From NCBI RefSeq assembly GCF_900107835.1, contig NZ_FNRG01000004.1, forward strand, positions 124,001 to 188,000: a stretch of DNA of 64,000 bases, given 5' to 3'. Source of the DNA: Oribacterium sp. KHPX15 (GTDB lineage: Bacteria; Bacillota; Clostridia; Lachnospirales; Lachnospiraceae). Below the pieces are notes generated by a model, which ran no database searches, was not told the origin of the DNA, and saw only the letters and a list, made by a program, of their open reading frames with translations. Below, in pieces: positions 26,739 to 35,386 of this stretch (positions are counted from its first letter, which is position 1; every line of letters begins with the position of its first letter). The position numbers were made by a program, and so were the translations under genes.

Positions 26739-27365
26739 ATGACAAACAGATCAAACATTCAGAAAATGGTTTACACCGGACTTCTTGCAGCTCTTGCGGG
26801 AGTGCTCATGTCCCTTGAATTCAGCATTCCTTTCTTCCCGCCGTTCTACAAGATAGACTTCAGTGATATGCCGAGCGTAATCGCACTTTTCACTCTCGGA
26901 CCATTTTCCGCATTCTTTGTTGAAGTTTCAAAGCTTCTCATCAAGCTTTTCACAGTGGGAACAAACAGCATGTATGTAGGTGAGGTTTCAAACCTTCTTG
27001 GAGCGTTTATTTTCATCGTTCCTATGTGGCTCATGTACAAGAAGTCTGATAAGTCCATAAAGAGCATTGCCATCTTACTCATCACCAATGTTTTCATCCG
27101 CACCGCATGGATGTGCTTCTGCAATGCTTTCATCACACTTCCTATGTATGCCAAGGCTATGGGCGTAAGCATTGACGATGTTGTGGTTATGGTATCTTCG
27201 GTAAATCCTCTCATCAAGAATCTTCCGACCTTTATCATCCTTGCAACAATTCCGTTTAACCTCATCAAGCTCACTTTGGTTTACACACTTTCATATGTGA
27301 TCTTCAGCAGAGTAAGGGCTGCTGTTCCAGGGTTTCGTTCAATGAACAGCGCCGCACAGGCATAA
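26739..27365 (+). CDS. ribU: Riboflavin ECF transporter S component RibU
   Basis: RibU is the substrate-binding membrane subunit of an energy-coupling-factor transporter; it captures riboflavin and works with the shared EcfAA'T module, which is not in this window. The 208 residues hold about six membrane segments. MVYTGLLAALAGVLMSLEFSIPFFPPFYKIDFSDMPSVIALFTLGP is typical of RibU, with the DFSDMP loop close to the ligand. The start at 26739 has GGAGG eight bases upstream; the longer frame from 26724 has none. Control by the FMN riboswitch fits the assignment. Confidence 0.95.
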   Translation: MTNRSNIQKMVYTGLLAALAGVLMSLEFSIPFFPPFYKIDFSDMPSVIALFTLGPFSAFFVEVSKLLIKLFTVGTNSMYVGEVSNLLGAFIFIVPMWLMYKKSDKSIKSIAILLITNVFIRTAWMCFCNAFITLPMYAKAMGVSIDDVVVMVSSVNPLIKNLPTFIILATIPFNLIKLTLVYTLSYVIFSRVRAAVPGFRSMNSAAQA

Positions 27366-27415
27366 CTTCAGGTTTTATGGAGACATTTATTTCCATATCA
27401 TAAGATCATCAGCTG

Positions 27416-27449
27416 GCGAATGTTTCCGATCAGGAGGCATTCGCTTTTT
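27416..27449 (+). terminator. Terminator of ribU
   Basis: GCGAATG pairs with CATTCGC, followed by five T and more T-rich sequence. Confidence 0.85.
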
Positions 27450-27541
27450 CTTTACTGTATTGAAGACCGGGTAAAAGAGTTTCCGTGAGTCCCCGGGGCT
27501 TTAATCAGTAACCTTATTTCACCTTCAAACAGGAGACTATC

Positions 27542-28342
27542 ATGATTCAGAATTACAGAGATTTAACCAGAAAAGAAATGGAAGCTATCGACAAGGACCG
27601 AACTATGGTCCTCATACCTCTCGGCGCCATAGAACAGCATGGGTCGCAGGCACCTCTGGGCACAGATTCAATGATAGCGGAAGCGATGCCCAAATACGTT
27701 AAAGAAGAGCTTGAGAAAATCGATCCTGATTTCCCCATGCTCATTTTTCCTGTAATCCCGGTGGGACTTTCCATAGAGCATCTTAATTTCTCCGGCTCCG
27801 TTTCCTTTAAGCCGGATACCTACTACCACATGCTTTATGACATTGCTGAGTCTATACAAAATCACGGCTTCAAGAAGCTTGTTTTCCTTATTTGTCACGG
27901 AGGAAACCGTCCAGTGGCTGATATTCTTTCAAGACAGCTACGTCATGATTTCGGAATCTTCACCTTTGTTCTGGCATCAGGTGCTTTCCTGGATCCTGAA
28001 GTTCAGGCCACCATAAGCCCGGATAATCATTGGGATTTCCACGGAGGAGAGATGGAAACCTCCATGATCATGGCGATTCACCCTGAAACCGTCAAACTTG
28101 AGCTTTCGGAAACCGGCTACAAAGACGGAGGCTACAAAGGAAAGAAAATCCTGAATTTTTCAGGCGAAGCTGCCATCAACTGGATGGGAGAGGACTTAAG
28201 AACTTCCGACGGAAAGCCTATCGGAATCGGAGGCGATCCCCGTGGCGCCACATCCGGAAAGGGCGAGATTATTTTCAGACGTTCCGCAGAAAAACTTGCA
28301 AAGGCACTCCTTGAAGTCCGGGACTGGGACATTAACGCATAA
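27542..28342 (+). CDS. Creatininase-family amidohydrolase
   Basis: Members of this family are metal-dependent amidohydrolases: creatininase, the FAPy deformylase ArfB of archaeal riboflavin synthesis, and MftE. The 266 residues show the ligand motif GAIEQHGSQAPLGTD (Glu31, His33, Asp42), GLSIEHLNFSGS, the ICHGGNRPV loop and FHGGEMETSMIM. All metal positions appear to be kept, so the protein should be active. GGAG precedes the ATG. It stands behind the ribU terminator with no visible promoter motif of its own. The substrate cannot be read from sequence; closeness to a riboflavin transporter is only suggestive. Confidence 0.85.
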   Translation: MIQNYRDLTRKEMEAIDKDRTMVLIPLGAIEQHGSQAPLGTDSMIAEAMPKYVKEELEKIDPDFPMLIFPVIPVGLSIEHLNFSGSVSFKPDTYYHMLYDIAESIQNHGFKKLVFLICHGGNRPVADILSRQLRHDFGIFTFVLASGAFLDPEVQATISPDNHWDFHGGEMETSMIMAIHPETVKLELSETGYKDGGYKGKKILNFSGEAAINWMGEDLRTSDGKPIGIGGDPRGATSGKGEIIFRRSAEKLAKALLEVRDWDINA

Positions 28343-28347
28343 ATCCC

Positions 28348-28655
28348 GTAACAGTTCAGCCGACAATGGATTTAATCAATTCCGGAGTCTCGCAGACAGT
28401 TTATCTGATTATGAAACTTTTGATTGACTACATATTCGTATTCGTCATAATAAGTCAATAATCTCAGATTACTTATATGACTCAAAACATGAAATATCAA
28501 AAGTGAGTCAATGTATCAGCTTGTTATAGATGACTCTGTTATCGAAATTATCCAATATGAGGCATTTCCTGAATCTATTATCAATAAGTATCAAGAATAA
28601 AAATAAACATATAATTCAAGAATCCTACCCGCCTGCACCTCGGCTGAACTGTTAC
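28348..28655. repeat. GTAACAGTTCAGCC-bounded repeat element, long form A
   Basis: The left end GTAACAGTTCAGCC (28348-28361) and the right end GGCTGAACTGTTAC (28642-28655) are perfect inverted copies. The 308-base element is AT-rich and non-coding. Inside, TGACTCA (28478-28484) faces TGAGTCA (28504-28510), and several degraded variants occur (TTGACTA, AAGTCAA, TGACTCT). It starts six bases after the stop of the creatininase-like gene and fills most of the 518-base gap. The rest of the gap up to 28860 shows only a short hydrophobic frame without a start. Confidence 0.75.
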
Positions 28656-28860
28656 TAAACCCCTTATATATTTTTACCTTTTACACCCAGATGTGTTTCA
28701 TTCATAGTCGATCCTCGTTATAATGAAATAAGTAAGAATGCTTCAATTATCGGCATACTGTTAACGATCATTGCTGTCCTCATGACATTGATCGCCCTAA
28801 GCCGATGACCCGGTTTTGTATAAAAGAAATATGATAATATTTACATAGGAGGCTGAAATA

Positions 28861-29202
28861 ATGGGATTGTTCGGAAAAAAAGATGAAAAAATCGACCATG
28901 AAAAGGAACTTGCCAGATTAAAAGCATTTGCATCTCTTACCCCTGAGGAGCTCGCGAAGAAGATGGAAGAAGCACAAAAGGCTGCTCAGGAGGCTTTTGA
29001 CAAGCTGACTCCGGAAGAACAGGAGCGTGCAAAGGCAGAAGCAGAGAGAATGATGCGTGAGTCAGAGCAGGAGCGTAATGCGCTTCTTCAGGAAGCTCAA
29101 AAGTTTGGCCTGAAGGTTCCCAAGTTCTGTCCGTACTGCGGAACCGAAAACAAGGGCGGCAATTTCTGTCCGAGCTGCGGAGCACCGTATAAAACAAACT
29201 AG
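28861..29202 (+). CDS. Small zinc-ribbon protein
   Basis: The 113-residue protein is a charged helical rod (about residues 10-78, with TPEELAKKMEEAQKAAQEAFDKLTPEEQERAKAEAERMMRESEQER) ending in a four-Cys zinc ribbon: CPYCGTENKGGNFCPSCG (94-111). There is no membrane segment or signal peptide. AGGAGG lies 10 bases before the ATG. Zinc-ribbon modules of this type are frequent in this window; here it probably mediates protein binding. Function unknown. Confidence 0.78.
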   Translation: MGLFGKKDEKIDHEKELARLKAFASLTPEELAKKMEEAQKAAQEAFDKLTPEEQERAKAEAERMMRESEQERNALLQEAQKFGLKVPKFCPYCGTENKGGNFCPSCGAPYKTN

Positions 29203-29331
29203 TCCAGCATATGTTAAGTATCTGATACATCATATTCGCTATTACAGCTTATGTTTTAGCGATTTAACAACACACAATGTGCCAGATACTTATTATTCGA
29301 TGGACTATAAGTACGGAATAAATAAATTAAT

Positions 29332-29369
29332 CCCTTGTCTCCACCACCAAATGGAGACAGGGGATTTTT
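29332..29369 (+). terminator. Terminator of the zinc-ribbon gene
   Basis: CCC-T-TGTCTCC pairs with GGAGACA-G-GGG around ACCACCAAAT, followed by ATTTTT. The sequence between 29203 and 29331 shows no gene. Confidence 0.8.
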
Positions 29370-29396
29370 AAGTTTACAAAAAGTTTATAATTTTTG

Positions 29397-29423
29397 TTAG
29401 CACTCGCCGTTGACAAGTGCTAA
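29397..29423. promoter_or_regulatory. CIRCE operator (HrcA site)
   Basis: TTAGCACTC-N9-AAGTGCTAA differs from the CIRCE consensus (TTAGCACTC-N9-GAGTGCTAA) at one base. The -35 box of the hsp20 promoter lies inside it, so HrcA binding would block RNA polymerase. Confidence 0.93.
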
Positions 29424-29438
29424 CAATAAGACTATAAC
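29410..29438 (+). promoter_or_regulatory. Heat-shock promoter of hsp20
   Basis: TTGACA (29410-29415), 17-base spacer, TATAAC (29433-29438). It gives a leader of about 130 bases before the hsp20 ATG. Confidence 0.88.
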
Positions 29439-29573
29439 ATAGTTGTAAACAAAAAGAGGGGTTCAAAAAGACAAGAAACTGATTCAAATCTTCCCTGATC
29501 ACAGCTGATCTGTAGTTGATACTGAATCAAAAACAAATCTTCAAGAGCCTGAATATAAAGGAGGAATTTTGAT

Positions 29574-30014
29574 ATGTTGTATATGCCTAGTATTTTTGGT
29601 GATAACTTTATGGATGACTTTTTCGGCGACTTCAATCGCGACCTGCATTCAAGACCTGCACATAACAGTCAGCCTGCAAATCTGATGAGAACCGACATCA
29701 AGGAAAACGACAAGGCTTATGAAATGGCTGTCGAGCTTCCGGGTTACAAGAAAGAGGACGTTAAACTTGAGCTTAATGATGGATACCTGAAGATAAGCGC
29801 TACACATAATGACGACAAAGAAGAGAAGGACAAAGAGGGCAGAGTTATCCGCCGCGAGCGTTACAGCGGCTCAATGCAGAGAAGCTTCTATGTAGGCGAT
29901 GACTTCACTCCACAGGACATCGAAGCTAAATTCGAAGACGGAATCCTCAAGATCGACCTTCCAAAGAAGGAAGTTAAGAGAATCGAGGCTCCGAGATACA
30001 TCGAGATCAAGTAA
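29574..30014 (+). CDS. hsp20: Hsp20-family small heat shock protein
   Basis: Small heat shock proteins bind unfolding proteins and hold them for refolding. The 146 residues have a short N-terminal arm (FGDNFMDDFFGDF), the alpha-crystallin domain (MRTDIKENDKAYEMAVELPGYKKEDVKLELNDGYLKISA, then YSGSMQRSFYVGDDFTPQDIEAKFEDGILKIDLPK) and the end motif with RYIEIK. The length is typical. AAAGGAGGA lies about 10 bases before the ATG. A CIRCE element overlaps its promoter, so heat induction through HrcA is expected. Confidence 0.97.
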   Translation: MLYMPSIFGDNFMDDFFGDFNRDLHSRPAHNSQPANLMRTDIKENDKAYEMAVELPGYKKEDVKLELNDGYLKISATHNDDKEEKDKEGRVIRRERYSGSMQRSFYVGDDFTPQDIEAKFEDGILKIDLPKKEVKRIEAPRYIEIK

Positions 30015-30023
30015 TAACTTAAG

Positions 30024-30053
30024 AAGCATGGCGCTGACGGCGCCATGCTTTTA
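30024..30053 (+). terminator. Terminator of hsp20
   Basis: AAGCATGGCGC pairs with GCGCCATGCTT around TGACG, followed by TT. Confidence 0.85.
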
Positions 30054-30080
30054 GAATTTTATTTTCCCGCAAATTTATTG

Positions 30081-30109
30081 TTGACAACAGCTCTCTATTC
30101 TTGTAGAAT
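30081..30109 (+). promoter_or_regulatory. Promoter of the tRNA-Pro pair
   Basis: TTGACA (30081-30086), 17-base spacer, TAGAAT (30104-30109), about 35 bases before the first tRNA. Confidence 0.88.
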
Positions 30110-30143
30110 ACACTAGTCGCTTGAAAAGAGCGGTCATTTAGCT

Positions 30144-30218
30144 CGGGGTGTGGCTCAGTTTGGCTAGAGCACCTGGTTTGGGACCAGGGGGTCGCAGGTT
30201 CGAATCCTGTCACCCCGA
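30144..30218 (+). tRNA. tRNA-Pro (anticodon TGG)
   Basis: The cloverleaf is complete: acceptor CGGGGTG/CACCCCG, D arm GCTC...GAGC, anticodon stem CCTGG/CCAGG with loop TTTGGGA, variable loop GGGTC, and T arm GCAGG-TTCGAAT-CCTGT. The anticodon TGG reads proline codons. CCA is not encoded. Confidence 0.96.
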
Positions 30219-30241
30219 CTTTTTCATTTTCATATAGATAT

Positions 30242-30316
30242 CGGGGTGTAGCTCAGTTTGGTTAGAGCGCTTGGTTAGGGACCAAGAGGTCGCAAGTTCG
30301 AATCCTGTCACTCCGA
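30242..30316 (+). tRNA. tRNA-Pro-like (anticodon AGG), divergent
   Basis: It is a diverged tandem copy of the tRNA just upstream. The acceptor CGGGGTG/CACTCCG has one G-T pair, and the anticodon stem CTTGG/CCAAG encloses TTAGGGA, giving anticodon AGG. The T stem GCAAG/CCTGT has an A-C mismatch. A34 is rare in bacteria outside tRNA-Arg. It may be a working inosine tRNA or a decaying copy. Confidence 0.8.
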
Positions 30317-30327
30317 CGATCACATCA

Positions 30328-30358
30328 CGGAGGTTCGTTTATCGGACCTCCGTTTTTT
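30328..30358 (+). terminator. Terminator of the tRNA operon
   Basis: CGGAGGT pairs with ACCTCCG, followed by six T. Confidence 0.9.
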
Positions 30359-30404
30359 CGTCTTCTGATCCATGATATACTATAAAGTAATACGGAGGCA
30401 CAAA

Positions 30405-31556
30405 ATGACTTTTTTCCACTTATCCGACCTTCATCTGGGTCTCAAACTCATAAATCACGATCTCCTGGAAGATCAAAAATACATTCTCGAAAAAATCATC
30501 AACTACGCAAAAGAACATAAACCGGATGCCATCATTATAGCGGGAGACATATACGACAAGGCCATACCGCCTGTAGAGGCTGTGGATCTTTTTGATTATT
30601 TCATACGGAAGCTTACAGCCGCTGCTCCCGATGCAGAAATAATGCTCATAAGCGGCAACCATGACAGCGCACCGCGGGTAAATATCTTCAGAAACATTCT
30701 GGAGCGGCAGAAGATACATATGATAGGAACTCCGCCTGTAACTCCGGAGGATCACATAGAAAAAGTTACTATCGAAGATTCCTTTGGTCCCGTCAACTAT
30801 TACCTTCTTCCCTTTGTGAAACCCTCCATGATAAAAAACATTACAGGCACTGATAAAAACGGTCTGAATCTGTCCTATAACGACTCTCTCCACAAACTTC
30901 TGGAGCGTGAGCAGATTAATGCAGAAGAGCGGAACATCTTCGTAAGCCACCAGTTCTACCTTCCCCAGGGAAAGTCCCCCGAAGAAATCGAACGAATGGA
31001 TTCCGAGATACATACCGTCGGAAACATTGACCAGGTTAATGCAGACCTGCTGGAACCCTTTGACTACGCAGCACTTGGTCATATCCATAAACCCATGAAG
31101 GTTGGCAGTGAATTTTACCGCTACTCAGGGACACCTCTTGCCTGCTCGGTTTCAGAAGCAGGACAGGAGAAAGGCATCATCAAGGTTACCCTTGGGCAGA
31201 AAGGAGACATCAGAACGGAGATTCTGCCTCTGGAGCCTTTAAGACAGGTTCGTGTCATAAGAGGTACTCTGTCCGAGGTTTTGACCAGAAGCTCGGACGA
31301 TTACGTAACCGTAATCCTTGAAGACAAAGTCGACCTGGACGTTTTCGATATTCAGGACAGGCTTCGTAACGCTTTCCCGAATCTTCTGGAGATACGCCGG
31401 GAAACCCTTAGAAAGGCAGACTATAAAAACCGTTTTGAGCCTGAACGAGCACTGGATCCCTTTGAGCTTTGCAATTCATTTCTGAAGGATCTGGACGAAG
31501 AAGAACAGGCACTTTTGAAAGATGTGATCAATTCTATACAGGAGAGAACATTTTGA
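30405..31556 (+). CDS. sbcD: Exonuclease subunit SbcD (Mre11-like)
   Basis: SbcD is the nuclease subunit of the SbcCD complex, which opens hairpins and trims double-strand ends. The 383 residues carry the metallophosphoesterase motifs: FHLSDLHLGL (residues 4-13), IIAGDIYDKAIPP, ISGNHDSAPR, VSHQFYLP and AALGHIHKP. The start is set at the ATG at 30405, with GGAGG eight bases upstream; the longer frame from 30372 has no signal. sbcC follows with a stop-start overlap, so the two subunits are made together. Confidence 0.97.
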   Translation: MTFFHLSDLHLGLKLINHDLLEDQKYILEKIINYAKEHKPDAIIIAGDIYDKAIPPVEAVDLFDYFIRKLTAAAPDAEIMLISGNHDSAPRVNIFRNILERQKIHMIGTPPVTPEDHIEKVTIEDSFGPVNYYLLPFVKPSMIKNITGTDKNGLNLSYNDSLHKLLEREQINAEERNIFVSHQFYLPQGKSPEEIERMDSEIHTVGNIDQVNADLLEPFDYAALGHIHKPMKVGSEFYRYSGTPLACSVSEAGQEKGIIKVTLGQKGDIRTEILPLEPLRQVRVIRGTLSEVLTRSSDDYVTVILEDKVDLDVFDIQDRLRNAFPNLLEIRRETLRKADYKNRFEPERALDPFELCNSFLKDLDEEEQALLKDVINSIQERTF

Positions 31557-34500
31557 AACCGATAACATTAACCATGCAGGCCTTCGGGTCCTATGGAAAG
31601 AAAACCAATATAGATTTTACTAACACGAGACAGAACCTCTTCCTTGTGACCGGAGATACCGGTGCCGGAAAAACAACTATTTTTGACGCCATGGTCTTTG
31701 CACTTTACGGCGAGGCCAGCTCCGGGAACAACAAAAAGGACGGTGTGGAGCTGCAGAGCCAGTACGTGGATTTCGATGTGGAGCCCTTTGTAGAGCTTGA
31801 ATTTACCGAACTGGAAGGCGGAGAGGAGCACACCTATACTGTGCGACGCATCCCAAGGCACCTTCGCCCCGCAAAGCGTAAAGGAGCAAAGGATCAGATC
31901 ATCAGTGAATCCCTGTCCCTCCTTATGCCGGATGGCTCGGAATATCCTCAGAAAGAGGCTAATGCAAAACTCCTGGAGATAGTCGGTCTCACCAAAAGTC
32001 AGTTTATGCAGGTAGCCATGATCGCACAGGGGGAGTTCATGGAGCTTCTCAGGGCAAAGTCCGATGATAAAAAAGCCATATTCAGAAAGCTCTTCGGAAC
32101 AGAACTTTACCAGAAACTGGTGGATGAACTCGGAAATCGCAAAAAAGAAAAACTCACAGACATATCCAGGATAAAAACCGCCTGCCAGACAGAAGCAGGT
32201 CACGTTAAGGTACCGGAGTATTTCGTTAAGGCAAAGGAAATGTCGGACCTTCAGCAAAGCATCTTAAGGTCTGACCGCATGAATGTTGCGGACATGGAGG
32301 ATTTTCTGGAGCTTCTTTCGGAGCTTCTGGAGCTGACACATGACAGGCAGAAATCAATGCAGGAAACCTACGACCTTCTCACCTCTGACAGAGATAAAAA
32401 AATGAAGGCTCTTACTGAAGGACAGACCATCGCCATATCCTTTAAACAGCTTGAGGAAGCAGAGCAGTCTCTGAGGGAATGTGAAGCCTCAAAGGAACAG
32501 ATTGAAAGCTCACAAAAGCTTATTTCCGATATAAAAAAGGCATACGACATAAAGGCAGATTTCATCAGATACAATGATCAGCAGAATCTTTTAAATGATA
32601 CCGAACGTAAGCTTAAGGAACAGGAAGAAAAACTGCCTTCTCTGTCCGAAGCCGAAGATAAAGCAGTCCAAAAAGAAACCGATATGCAGAAGGCGGCTGC
32701 CGCGGAAACCGGAAGCTATGCGAAGATATATGACAGAGTATCCAAGTCTCTTGAACTGTTTGGCAGGATAAAAGCAGCCGAAGCAAATGTCAGGAACATA
32801 GAAACAAGTCTCGCTAAACTTGATAAAGCTTCCCGGGAAGCAGATGAAGCTTTTAAGTCCTGTGAAAAAGAGGAAGCTGAATGCAGAAGGCTGGAGGAAG
32901 AGCTTTCAGATACCCCTGAGAAGCTTGCTCGCTGGCAGGCAAAAGGCAATGAACTCACAGCCCTGGACACAGAGTACGAAACTGCAAAAAAGTCCTATAA
33001 TGCGGCAAATCAGCAGGCAGAACAGTTTGCAAAAGCTCAGGAAGACTACATTAGCGCCAGAGAAAAGTTCAATCTCCATAATGCTGACTATATGGCAAAG
33101 CAGAACAGCTTTCTTGATGCCCAGGCGGGATTCCTTGCAAAGGAAAAGCTGAAGCCCGGACTGCCCTGTCCTGTTTGCGGCTCCCTTGAGCACCCATCCC
33201 CCTGCCGGCTTTCTGACGAACATAAAGAGCTGACCCGGGAACTTATCGATGAGCTGGCAAAAAAGAATGAAGCTTTGAGAACCACCTCTGAAAAGGCTGC
33301 CTCAGCGGCAAAAGCCGCAAAGGAGCTTCTGTCGGAAAGGAAAGCCCGCTCAGAAGAGGATCTCCAAAAACTCCTTACAAAAATAAAAGCACTTATTCCG
33401 GAGCTTCCCGAAGATACAGATATCAAAACTGCCATGGTAAAGCTTAATGACCGAAAAAAATCCTTCAACGAAGAAGGAAAAACTCTGAAGGAAAAGGACA
33501 TCACTCTCAAAAAACTGAAGTCAAAGCTTACGGAGATTGAAGAAAAGAAACCCGTGCTTAAAAAACAGGCGGAGCTTTCACTCAGTCAGCTTTCGGAACA
33601 AAGGATAGCTCTTGCGGGACAAAAGCAGGCTTTGGAGAGTCTCATTGCCCAAAAGGATTATGAATCCGAAAATGCCGCCAGTGAAGCACTGGATCAGGCA
33701 AAGCAGAAAAAGGAAATTGCCGATAATGCACTGAGTGATGCCCGGAAAGAGTCTCAAAAAGCAAAGGCAGAAAAAGAAGGTGCCCAAGCCCTCATCAGCC
33801 GCTACAAAGGAGATCTTCCTTCCATAAAAGACGAGCTTTCGGAGCGAAGGATACAGTATGAAGCCCTCCTTACAGATAATGCAATGACCGAAGAAGAGTG
33901 GCAAAGCATTACCGAAAGCCATACTCAGGCAGAAGTTGCAGAGCTTCAGCAGTCCATAGATGACCACACCCGAAAGAAAACCTCAGCGGAAACCGCCATC
34001 CATACGGCAAAGACTGCCATAGGGGATAAGCCAAAACCGGAGCTGGAAGCATTGGCGGAGTCAGTAAAAGAGGCAGAAGCGAAGTGGAAGGCAGGGCAGG
34101 AGGAACTGAATATCCTGAATGACGAGCTCAATGTCAACAAACGGGCCTTTGACGCCTTAAACCCCAGGATGTCGGAGCGTGCCGATGTTGTCACCGATTT
34201 TAACCGGATCGACGGTCTATACAACCGTCTTGCCGGAAAGGTGACCGGTGCCAGAATGGACATCGAAACCTTTGTACAGAGATATTATCTTGAAAGAATT
34301 CTCTATGCCGCAAATCTGAGATTCAGTGATATGTCGGCAGGACAATTCGAGCTTCGAATGGTGGAAGATGAGCAGGCAGGAGAGGGCAAAAACAGAGGAC
34401 TGGATCTCATGGTTTATTCAACAGTCACAGGTAAAGTACGTGAAGTACGAACCTTGTCCGGAGGTGAATCCTTTATGGCAGCCCTGTCCCTTGCTCTCGG

Positions 34501-34747
34501 AATGGCTGACCAGATACAGGAGAACTCTGCTGCCATAAACCTGGATGTAATGTTTATTGACGAAGGCTTCGGTTCCCTTGATGACCACTCAAGAGACCAG
34601 GCCATCAGGGTGCTTCAGCGAATGGCCAGTGGCTCCAAGCTGATCGGTATCATATCTCATGTAACCGAGTTGAAACAGGAAATCGAAGACCAGCTTATAG
34701 TCACAAAAGACGAGGAAGGCAGTCGTGTCAGATGGGAGATAAGCTGA
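31553..34747 (+). CDS. sbcC: Exonuclease subunit SbcC (Rad50-like ATPase)
   Basis: SbcC is the SMC-like ATPase partner of SbcD. The 1064 residues have the Walker A GDTGAGKT (34-41), a first long coiled coil, and a zinc hook at the apex with CPVCGS (Cys539, Cys542). A second coiled coil and the C-terminal lobe follow, with the signature LSGGESFMAALSLALG (from 968) and the Walker B VMFIDEGFGSLDD. The start is a TTG overlapping the sbcD stop (TTGA), preceded by AGGAGAG; the frame extends further upstream inside sbcD but has no homology there. Length is normal for the family. Confidence 0.97.
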   Translation: MKPITLTMQAFGSYGKKTNIDFTNTRQNLFLVTGDTGAGKTTIFDAMVFALYGEASSGNNKKDGVELQSQYVDFDVEPFVELEFTELEGGEEHTYTVRRIPRHLRPAKRKGAKDQIISESLSLLMPDGSEYPQKEANAKLLEIVGLTKSQFMQVAMIAQGEFMELLRAKSDDKKAIFRKLFGTELYQKLVDELGNRKKEKLTDISRIKTACQTEAGHVKVPEYFVKAKEMSDLQQSILRSDRMNVADMEDFLELLSELLELTHDRQKSMQETYDLLTSDRDKKMKALTEGQTIAISFKQLEEAEQSLRECEASKEQIESSQKLISDIKKAYDIKADFIRYNDQQNLLNDTERKLKEQEEKLPSLSEAEDKAVQKETDMQKAAAAETGSYAKIYDRVSKSLELFGRIKAAEANVRNIETSLAKLDKASREADEAFKSCEKEEAECRRLEEELSDTPEKLARWQAKGNELTALDTEYETAKKSYNAANQQAEQFAKAQEDYISAREKFNLHNADYMAKQNSFLDAQAGFLAKEKLKPGLPCPVCGSLEHPSPCRLSDEHKELTRELIDELAKKNEALRTTSEKAASAAKAAKELLSERKARSEEDLQKLLTKIKALIPELPEDTDIKTAMVKLNDRKKSFNEEGKTLKEKDITLKKLKSKLTEIEEKKPVLKKQAELSLSQLSEQRIALAGQKQALESLIAQKDYESENAASEALDQAKQKKEIADNALSDARKESQKAKAEKEGAQALISRYKGDLPSIKDELSERRIQYEALLTDNAMTEEEWQSITESHTQAEVAELQQSIDDHTRKKTSAETAIHTAKTAIGDKPKPELEALAESVKEAEAKWKAGQEELNILNDELNVNKRAFDALNPRMSERADVVTDFNRIDGLYNRLAGKVTGARMDIETFVQRYYLERILYAANLRFSDMSAGQFELRMVEDEQAGEGKNRGLDLMVYSTVTGKVREVRTLSGGESFMAALSLALGMADQIQENSAAINLDVMFIDEGFGSLDDHSRDQAIRVLQRMASGSKLIGIISHVTELKQEIEDQLIVTKDEEGSRVRWEIS

Positions 34748-34853
34748 CGTTAAGAAAAATATCCCTGCTGATCCTCTTTAAACACTCATGATCCCCCTGC
34801 TTCCTATAATCGAAATCATGGACAAACAGGCCGTTTGGGATGATTTCACAAAA

Positions 34854-34886
34854 AATGCTCTGTGGCAACTGTCACAGAGCATTTCA
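34854..34886. terminator. Bidirectional terminator between sbcC and a minus-strand gene
   Basis: AAATGCTCTGTG pairs with CACAGAGCATTT around GCAACTGT; both flanks are A/T-rich. Confidence 0.8.
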
Positions 34887-34900
34887 CTATTATAAATCGT

Positions 34901-35386
34901 TCAATTATATCCAACCTCTTTTGCAAAATCCCTGACCTGAAGCTTTTCTTCATTGGGCGATTTTGCATAGAAGAGGGTATTGTCAACTACACAAAGATGA
35001 TGATAATCCTTTGCGCCTTCCATTTTATAAACGAGGTAATTTTGTCCGATGTAGCTCGAATAATCCTTGGTTACAAAAGTGCTGTCCAAAGTCTTTCTGA
35101 AGATATCAAACTCATCATCCGCCGTGTTACGGTCATCGAATACATAAAACTGATATGTAAGTGAACTGTCACGGTTGCTGGCATTCAGAGCAGTGGCAAG
35201 CCCCCTTACCCCTTCAAAGAGATCGGTATCATCAGTCACTTCAAACCCGGCTTCCTTTGCAGCCATGATAAACTGCTGCTTGTCTATAACTCTCTTTTTT
35301 ATTTCAATATCACTGAATATAACAGCCAGAGATGCGATGATCAAAATCAAAATACTGTAACTGACAAAAAGCCTTCTGAACCTCAT
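34901..35386 (-). CDS. Membrane-anchored protein of unknown function
   Basis: The 161-residue product has one N-terminal membrane segment (LFVSYSILILIIASLAVIF, residues 6-24) and an outer domain of about 130 residues. The outer part reads like a small alpha/beta fold: KQQFIMAAKEAGFEVTD, then SLTYQFYVFDDRNTADDEFDIFRKTL and NYLVYKMEGAKDYHHLCVVDNTLFYA. The spacing between AAGGAGG and the ATG is unusually long at about 14 bases. I do not recognise the family. It stands alone between a bidirectional terminator and the DJ-1 gene. Confidence 0.68.
   Translation of the reverse strand: MRFRRLFVSYSILILIIASLAVIFSDIEIKKRVIDKQQFIMAAKEAGFEVTDDTDLFEGVRGLATALNASNRDSSLTYQFYVFDDRNTADDEFDIFRKTLDSTFVTKDYSSYIGQNYLVYKMEGAKDYHHLCVVDNTLFYAKSPNEEKLQVRDFAKEVGYN

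Noticed and set aside
28739-28808. Short hydrophobic frame ending ILLTIIAVLMTLIALSR
   Set aside because: It looks like a membrane peptide but has no start codon or ribosome binding site in frame; probably a remnant or chance.
34796-34904. Small frame from an ATG within the sbcC downstream gap
   Set aside because: It runs through the bidirectional terminator, and no ribosome binding site precedes it.
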